48,384 nt of DNA from positions 1 through 48,384 of the forward strand of contig NZ_ABCM01000027.1 of NCBI RefSeq assembly GCF_000170795.1. Direction: 5' to 3'. This stretch comes from Pedobacter sp. BAL39. Lineage in GTDB: Bacteria; Bacteroidota; Bacteroidia; Sphingobacteriales; Sphingobacteriaceae. The notes under the pieces are model-generated. The model saw only the letters and a list, made by a program, of their open reading frames with translations, did not search any database and had not been told where the DNA came from. Positions 44,278 through 48,384 of the stretch are shown here, piece after piece (within the stretch, counting starts at the first letter, position 1; every line of letters begins with the position of its first letter). The translations under genes and the position numbers were made by a program.

Positions 44278-44880
44278 TTAATGGGCCAGGGCAGCAAGCA
44301 CCAGGATCAGGCAGATGGTCGTGTCCGAATGGTATTGCCTGATTTTTAATCTTAGTTTATTTAAGACCATTGTGATGTTGTTTTTTACGGTCTGTTCGGA
44401 TATGGATAGATGAAAAGCGATTTCCTTGATGCTCAGATGTTCCTCCCGGCTCATTTTATAGGGTTGCTGTAACTGATCCGGGAGACTGGAGATTTCTCTG
44501 CTGATGATGTTTTCCAGCTCATTTAACAGGACGTTGGCATCTGCCGGCTGACCTGCGGGGATTTCCAGGGCGAGGTCCAGGACCTGTTCATAGGGAATTG
44601 TTGTCTCAGGCTTGCTGAAGTAGTCGATGGCACAATACCTTGCAGATTTGAAAAGGTAGGAGGAAAGTGACCCAGCGGCATCACAACTTAATTTATACCT
44701 ATTGTTCCATAAACTGATGAAAATTTCCTGCACGCTGTCTTTGGATTCCTCCTCTTTCTTAATCCGGTAAAACAGGTGTTTATATAATTTCTCCCAATAC
44801 CTGTCCACCAGTACTGTAAATGCAAGATGATTGTCAGCTTTTATTAACTCGAGAATCCTCTCATCAGACAGTTCCTTCAT
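44278..44880 (-). CDS. ECF RNA polymerase sigma factor
   Basis: A 200-residue ECF sigma. Region 2: HLAFTVLVDRYWEKLYKHLF and KDSVQEIFISLWNNR. Region 4: REEHLSIKEIAFHLSISEQT then VKNNITMVLNKLRLKI. A hydrophobic tail (TTICLILVLAALAH) closes the protein. It heads the minus-strand operon sigma, FecR, SusC, SusD, HD protein. A TAATTTTG element ends 4 bases before the ATG, so the mRNA may have nearly no leader. It is divergent from the sigma at 45057. Confidence 0.92.
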   Translation of the reverse strand: MKELSDERILELIKADNHLAFTVLVDRYWEKLYKHLFYRIKKEEESKDSVQEIFISLWNNRYKLSCDAAGSLSSYLFKSARYCAIDYFSKPETTIPYEQVLDLALEIPAGQPADANVLLNELENIISREISSLPDQLQQPYKMSREEHLSIKEIAFHLSISEQTVKNNITMVLNKLRLKIRQYHSDTTICLILVLAALAH

Positions 44881-44884
44881 GATG

Positions 44885-44892
44885 CAAAATTA
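44885..44892 (-). promoter_or_regulatory. -7 promoter element almost touching the sigma start codon
   Basis: TAATTTTG on the minus strand, full match to TAnnTTTG, followed by CATC and the ATG at 44880. A start site 5-7 bases downstream would fall at or inside the start codon. Confidence 0.6.
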
Positions 44893-45039
44893 CAACTGCA
44901 CTATAAACACAATATTAACTTTAGGGTGTAGTTGTGGCAAAGGAACTTGAGCATTATAATTTAGGCGTAACGTAACAATGATCCGGGTCTACGTAGGCGA
45001 AAGGACAAAATATTAACATTAGCATAACATTGGGCCGTT

Positions 45040-45047
45040 TACTTTTG
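45040..45047 (+). promoter_or_regulatory. -7 promoter element of the plus-strand sigma gene
   Basis: TACTTTTG, full match to TAnnTTTG, followed by CATCA as at the divergent sigma gene. It ends 9 bases before ATG 45057 and excludes the upstream alternative start at 45030 if it is the active promoter. Confidence 0.6.
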
Positions 45048-45056
45048 CATCAACAG

Positions 45057-45644
45057 ATGGACAAAATTAGGGCTGATATCAAAACAGATGCTGAGTTGTT
45101 AGGCAACATGGCGATGGGAGCAGCCTCTGCCCTGGAGGAGCTGATGCGCAGACATGAGCCCCGAATTTTTCAGTTCGCTTTAAAGATTGTCAAATCTCCC
45201 GAACTTGCCCAGGAAATTTCCCAGGACGTCTTTCTTAAAATATGGGAAAAAAGAACCTCATTGCAGTCCATAGAGTCACTTCCGGCCTGGCTGTTTTCCC
45301 TCGCTAAAAACCAGTCGCTAAATAGCCTTAAAGAAATTGCACGCCGGTATGCAAATGAGGAAAAATATGCGGCAGCACAGGTCGAGAGTCTGGACGGGGA
45401 AGCGGAAATACAATACAACGACCTTAAAAAAATTGCAGCAGGTTTTGTTGATCAGCTTTCTCCGCAGCGCAAGGCCATTTATCGCATGAAAGTGGAGCAG
45501 GGAATGACCACTACAGAAATTGCTGCGCAATTGAACCTCTCTCCAAGTACAGTACGTACACAGCTGGTAAAATCATATCAGTTGCTCAGGGCCAGTGTGT
45601 CCGACCAGTTGTGTCTGGTGATGCTGTTTACACTCTTTCGCTAG
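45057..45644 (+). CDS. ECF RNA polymerase sigma factor
   Basis: A 195-residue ECF sigma counted from ATG 45057, chosen because a -7 element lies just upstream; a 204-residue form from 45030 is unlikely. Region 2: ALEELMRRHEPRIFQFALKI and AQEISQDVFLKIWEKR. Region 4: LSPQRKAIYRMKVEQGMTTT, then EIAAQLNLSPSTVRTQLVKS. It ends in the hydrophobic tail SDQLCLVMLFTLFR. The FecR gene follows after 94 bases, then a TonB receptor, forming a third cell-surface signalling module. Confidence 0.92.
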   Translation: MDKIRADIKTDAELLGNMAMGAASALEELMRRHEPRIFQFALKIVKSPELAQEISQDVFLKIWEKRTSLQSIESLPAWLFSLAKNQSLNSLKEIARRYANEEKYAAAQVESLDGEAEIQYNDLKKIAAGFVDQLSPQRKAIYRMKVEQGMTTTEIAAQLNLSPSTVRTQLVKSYQLLRASVSDQLCLVMLFTLFR

Positions 45645-45738
45645 GCATATCAATATGTTAAATTACTGTGAATAAAGTTTAACCTAAGTTTAATATGGGC
45701 GGGTAGACAAAACCTATACAGGATTTGTCATACGGGTA

Positions 45739-46749
45739 ATGGAACAACAAAGGTTAAGCAGGCTTTTCTCAGCATATTTAGAAGATCAGCTGGATGTGGA
45801 AGAAGAAAGGGAGCTCATGGAGTTCATCAGTCGACATTCTGCCACAGATGCCCTGGAAGGGCAACTGGGAAAAATATGGGATGATTTTGACAGGTCAGCC
45901 TTACCGGATGCCGGCACTGAGCTGCGTATCAAAAATGTCATGATGCAAATCAGGCCCCGAAGGAGCCGCATATTGCAATTTCTTCCTTATGCCGCTGCTG
46001 CCTGCCTGGCCATCGCCATTGGCTTTATTTATTTTTTCAGCAATTTCAACCCCGGGCATAACCCGCAGAATCCTGTTGGATCGCATACGCTGACTACCCA
46101 ATACGGACAAAGAAAAAGCATTTTTCTTACAGACGGTACTGTGGTTACCCTAAGTCCGGGAAGTAGCATCACCTATCACGACGACTATAACTTACGTAAC
46201 AGAACGGTGTCCTTCCGGGGAGAAGCTTTTTTTGAAGTGGCAAAGAACCCTGAAAAACCATTTATCGTTCAGCATGAAGGTTTATATACCAGGGTATTGG
46301 GCACATCATTTAACATCAGGGCCTTTGACCAGGAGGAAAAAATCGACGTTACCGTGGCCACAGGTAGGGTAGAGGTCGGGGCGCTCAGCAATGCTACCGG
46401 AGGTAACAAAGCTCTTGCAGTTTTAAAACCCGGACAACAGCTGGTATACACGAAAAGCGCAGGTCTTGTGAAAGTGAATACCCTTGGCACGTATGAGCAG
46501 GTCGCTGCCTGGAAGAATGATGTGCTTGTCTTAAAAGGGGAACGGTTTGAGGAGGTAGCCTTAAAGCTGGAGAGATGGTATAATGTGCGGATCAGCTTTG
46601 AACACGAAAGCTTAAAAAACTGCAGGTTTAAAGGATCTTTTAAAAGCTTATCGGTGACGGCTTTACTTGACCTGCTTAAAAAGACGGCGGGTTTTACTTA
46701 TAGTATTCAAGACAATCATATCACCATTAAAGGGAGGGGCTGCCTATAG
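45739..46749 (+). CDS. FecR-family anti-sigma factor
   Basis: A 336-residue anti-sigma regulator. Cytoplasmic N-terminal part about 1-75 (LFSAYLEDQLDVEEERELME), one helix near FLPYAAAACLAIAIGFIYFF (about 80-99), FecR domain (FLTDGTVVTLSPGSSITYHD, VSFRGEAFFEVAKN, TRVLGTSFNIRAFD), and C-terminal DUF4974-like domain (EEVALKLERWYNVRISFE). It is partnered with the sigma at 45057 and the TonB receptor at 46885. Confidence 0.93.
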   Translation: MEQQRLSRLFSAYLEDQLDVEEERELMEFISRHSATDALEGQLGKIWDDFDRSALPDAGTELRIKNVMMQIRPRRSRILQFLPYAAAACLAIAIGFIYFFSNFNPGHNPQNPVGSHTLTTQYGQRKSIFLTDGTVVTLSPGSSITYHDDYNLRNRTVSFRGEAFFEVAKNPEKPFIVQHEGLYTRVLGTSFNIRAFDQEEKIDVTVATGRVEVGALSNATGGNKALAVLKPGQQLVYTKSAGLVKVNTLGTYEQVAAWKNDVLVLKGERFEEVALKLERWYNVRISFEHESLKNCRFKGSFKSLSVTALLDLLKKTAGFTYSIQDNHITIKGRGCL

Positions 46750-46770
46750 ATTAATCATCAACATAAAAAA

Positions 46771-46795
46771 GGTCTGCAGCATTAAACCGCAGACC
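46771..46795 (+). promoter_or_regulatory. Intercistronic hairpin between FecR and the TonB receptor
   Basis: GGTCTGC (46771-46777) and GCAGACC (46789-46795) form a 7-bp inverted repeat with an 11-base loop and no T-run after it. It may partly separate regulator and receptor expression. Confidence 0.4.
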
Positions 46796-46884
46796 ATCAG
46801 TATTATTCCCCTTTTCGCGTCTGGACAACTAAAGAAGGGGATACATTTTAAAAAGAATAAACTCCTTAAAATCAAACAAAACTA

Positions 46885-48384
46885 ATGAAAAAATTACGAA
46901 CGAAGTTATTCGTTGTTATGAAGTACAGCACCTTAATTCTCATTTTACTGGCCATGAGCTCTACGCTACTGATGGCTAATGTTGCCGAAGCGCAGAAAAT
47001 GAGTGAAGTAAATATCCATATAAACGCCAGACAGCAGACCATTGGCGCCATACTGGATGAGATAGAGACCAAAACACCTTTTAGTTTTGTCTACATGCTT
47101 GGCGAAATTAAAGAACACCGCAAGGTAGACCTGCAGTTTGACGGTTCGCTGCTGGATGCACTGCAAATGCTTTCCAGGCACACTGCAACCCGTTATCAGC
47201 AGACAGGGAACAATATTGTAGTCACCTATGTGCCCGTACAACAGCCGGGTCGTCTTTCTGGAAAGATTCTGGACAGCAAAGGCGAGCCACTTCCGGGGGC
47301 TTCGTTAAAAGTATTGGAGCTGAAAGAGTCTGTCAGTAATGCTGTTGATGGAAGTTACCAGATCTCCCTCCCGGCCGGTACTTACACCGTTGAAGTAAAC
47401 TACATCGGCTTCCAGACGGTGCGTATTACAGATGTAAAGATCTTGTCAGACAAGAATACACCTCTTAATATTGCACTAAAAGAAAATGCCCAGAGTCTCA
47501 ATACCGTGACGATTACCAGTAGCTATCGGAAGGCTTCTGTAGAAGGTTTATATGCCAGGCAGAAGAATGCCGCTACGGTAACCGATGGGATCTCCGCCGA
47601 ACAGATCAGCGCCACACCTGATAAACACATCGGTGAAACACTCAAACGCATTGCAGGGCTGAGTACTACGGAAAACAGAAATGTTGTGGTGCGCGGTGCT
47701 GCAGAAAGATACAATGTGGCTCAACTCGATGGGATCATGCTACCCAGCACCGATGTCCAAAGCCGGAATTTTGACTTTACCCTGATTCCAAGCAATCTTG
47801 TGGAAAGTATTATCGTGAACAAATCGGCGACACCAGATATGACTGCAGGTTTCGGTGGAGGGTTGATCCAGGTGAATACCATCTCAATACCGACGGAGGA
47901 CTTTCTTTCCTTCAGTGCCGGAAGCTCCTTCAACTCCAGGACAGTGGGAGAGGATTTTTATGCTTATAAACGCGGAAAGTACGACTACCTGGGTTTTGAC
48001 GATGGCAGCAGGAACCATTTTCCTGCCGGACTGAAAGATGTGTCTTCCTTCAATCCCATATATCCTAACCCCGCAAATACTACTGCTGAAGAAGTCGCTG
48101 ATCAGAATCGTAGAATAGGTGGAACGGAACGTTTAGGCAGCAGGATTTTCCGGGGAATGCCCTCCCAGAATTACCAGCTGAGCATTGGACAGAGTTATGA
48201 ACTGTCGACAAAAAAAGCGCAGAAAATAGGCTTTGTAGGATCAATGAGTTATCGCAATACACAAAATATCGATGAGATTGCTACAATCAGACGTGGAACC
48301 TGGCAAATCAATGCTACCCCTGATGACCCCGATAACGTTAACAAAGGTAACTTGTATAACTTCAATACCACATTGGGCGCTTTG
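46885..48384 (+). CDS. TonB-dependent receptor with STN domain, 3' end beyond window
   Basis: An open frame of 500 codons from ATG 46885 to the right edge. A signal segment (about 13-36) is followed by an STN domain (about 40-110, ARQQTIGAILDEIETKTPFS), a carboxypeptidase-like domain (about 120-205, LSGKILDSKGEPLPGASLKV) and the plug (about 225-340, ISATPDKHIGETLKRIAGLS then VVVRGAAERYNVAQLDGIML). The barrel is cut by the window end. The VNKSATPDMTAGFGGGLIQV plug end belongs to a non-SusC receptor class, and no SusD is visible yet. It completes the third sigma/FecR/receptor module. Confidence 0.92.
   Translation, partial: MKKLRTKLFVVMKYSTLILILLAMSSTLLMANVAEAQKMSEVNIHINARQQTIGAILDEIETKTPFSFVYMLGEIKEHRKVDLQFDGSLLDALQMLSRHTATRYQQTGNNIVVTYVPVQQPGRLSGKILDSKGEPLPGASLKVLELKESVSNAVDGSYQISLPAGTYTVEVNYIGFQTVRITDVKILSDKNTPLNIALKENAQSLNTVTITSSYRKASVEGLYARQKNAATVTDGISAEQISATPDKHIGETLKRIAGLSTTENRNVVVRGAAERYNVAQLDGIMLPSTDVQSRNFDFTLIPSNLVESIIVNKSATPDMTAGFGGGLIQVNTISIPTEDFLSFSAGSSFNSRTVGEDFYAYKRGKYDYLGFDDGSRNHFPAGLKDVSSFNPIYPNPANTTAEEVADQNRRIGGTERLGSRIFRGMPSQNYQLSIGQSYELSTKKAQKIGFVGSMSYRNTQNIDEIATIRRGTWQINATPDDPDNVNKGNLYNFNTTLGAL

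Noticed and set aside
45030..45056. Upstream start of the third sigma factor
   Set aside because: A TAnnTTTG promoter element lies within this segment, so transcription likely starts after it.
1..48384. CRISPR arrays, tRNA or rRNA genes, insertion sequences
   Set aside because: No regularly spaced repeats, cloverleaf pattern, rRNA sequence or transposase was recognised by reading; a tRNA scan was not possible.

Overview
The window looks like chromosomal DNA of a Bacteroidota member of the Sphingobacteriaceae, Pedobacter-like. The reasons are three sigma/FecR/TonB-receptor modules, two SusC/SusD pairs, many SPII lipoproteins, a BtuG-type cobalamin lipoprotein, and several matches to the Bacteroidota promoter element TAnnTTTG. 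Genus assignment is inference; no rRNA or tRNA was seen.

Layout. 1-2266 (minus strand): an edge-truncated exported (alpha/alpha)6-type protein, a DUF1801 protein and a membrane acyltransferase. 2412-6429 (minus): a metal/siderophore uptake operon made of a small Cys-rich exported protein, a TonB-dependent siderophore receptor and a PepSY membrane protein. 6581-11247: an orphan multi-PAS histidine kinase, a short alpha-glucan-phosphorylase-like protein without the PLP lysine, and a four-helix membrane protein. 11515-11673: an unrecognised 52-codon gene behind a near-consensus promoter. 11804-23304 (plus): ECF sigma, FecR, SusC, SusD, a long TlpA-like protein, an S41 protease and a second TlpA-like gene broken across its CxxC site, closed by a strong terminator. 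23544-24131: a PAS/DHp protein without an ATPase domain.

24210-28232 is a cobalamin uptake locus: promoter, B12 riboswitch, BtuB-type receptor, BtuG-like lipoprotein, a decayed third surface-lipoprotein gene and a terminator. 28345-37141 is a potassium locus: a 27-aa membrane microprotein, kdpF, kdpA, kdpB, kdpC, a beta-barrel porin, a 39-aa membrane protein, a stand-alone KdpD sensor domain and a separate histidine kinase. No KdpE is in the window.

37433-48384 holds two divergent sigma/FecR/receptor systems. The minus-strand one runs sigma, FecR, SusC, SusD, HD-domain protein, terminator. The plus-strand one runs sigma, FecR and an edge-truncated TonB receptor. The two sigma genes have TAnnTTTG elements almost touching their start codons, so their mRNAs may be close to leaderless.

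Most of the window is envelope transport, with each TonB system under its own control (sigma/FecR or riboswitch). The points most worth a second look are the two indel-damaged genes, the Lys-to-Thr change in the phosphorylase-like protein, the SusCD-TlpA-S41-TlpA operon, the membrane microproteins of the kdp locus, the hydrophobic tails on all three sigma factors, and the structured sigma-FecR spacer at 43972-44277.
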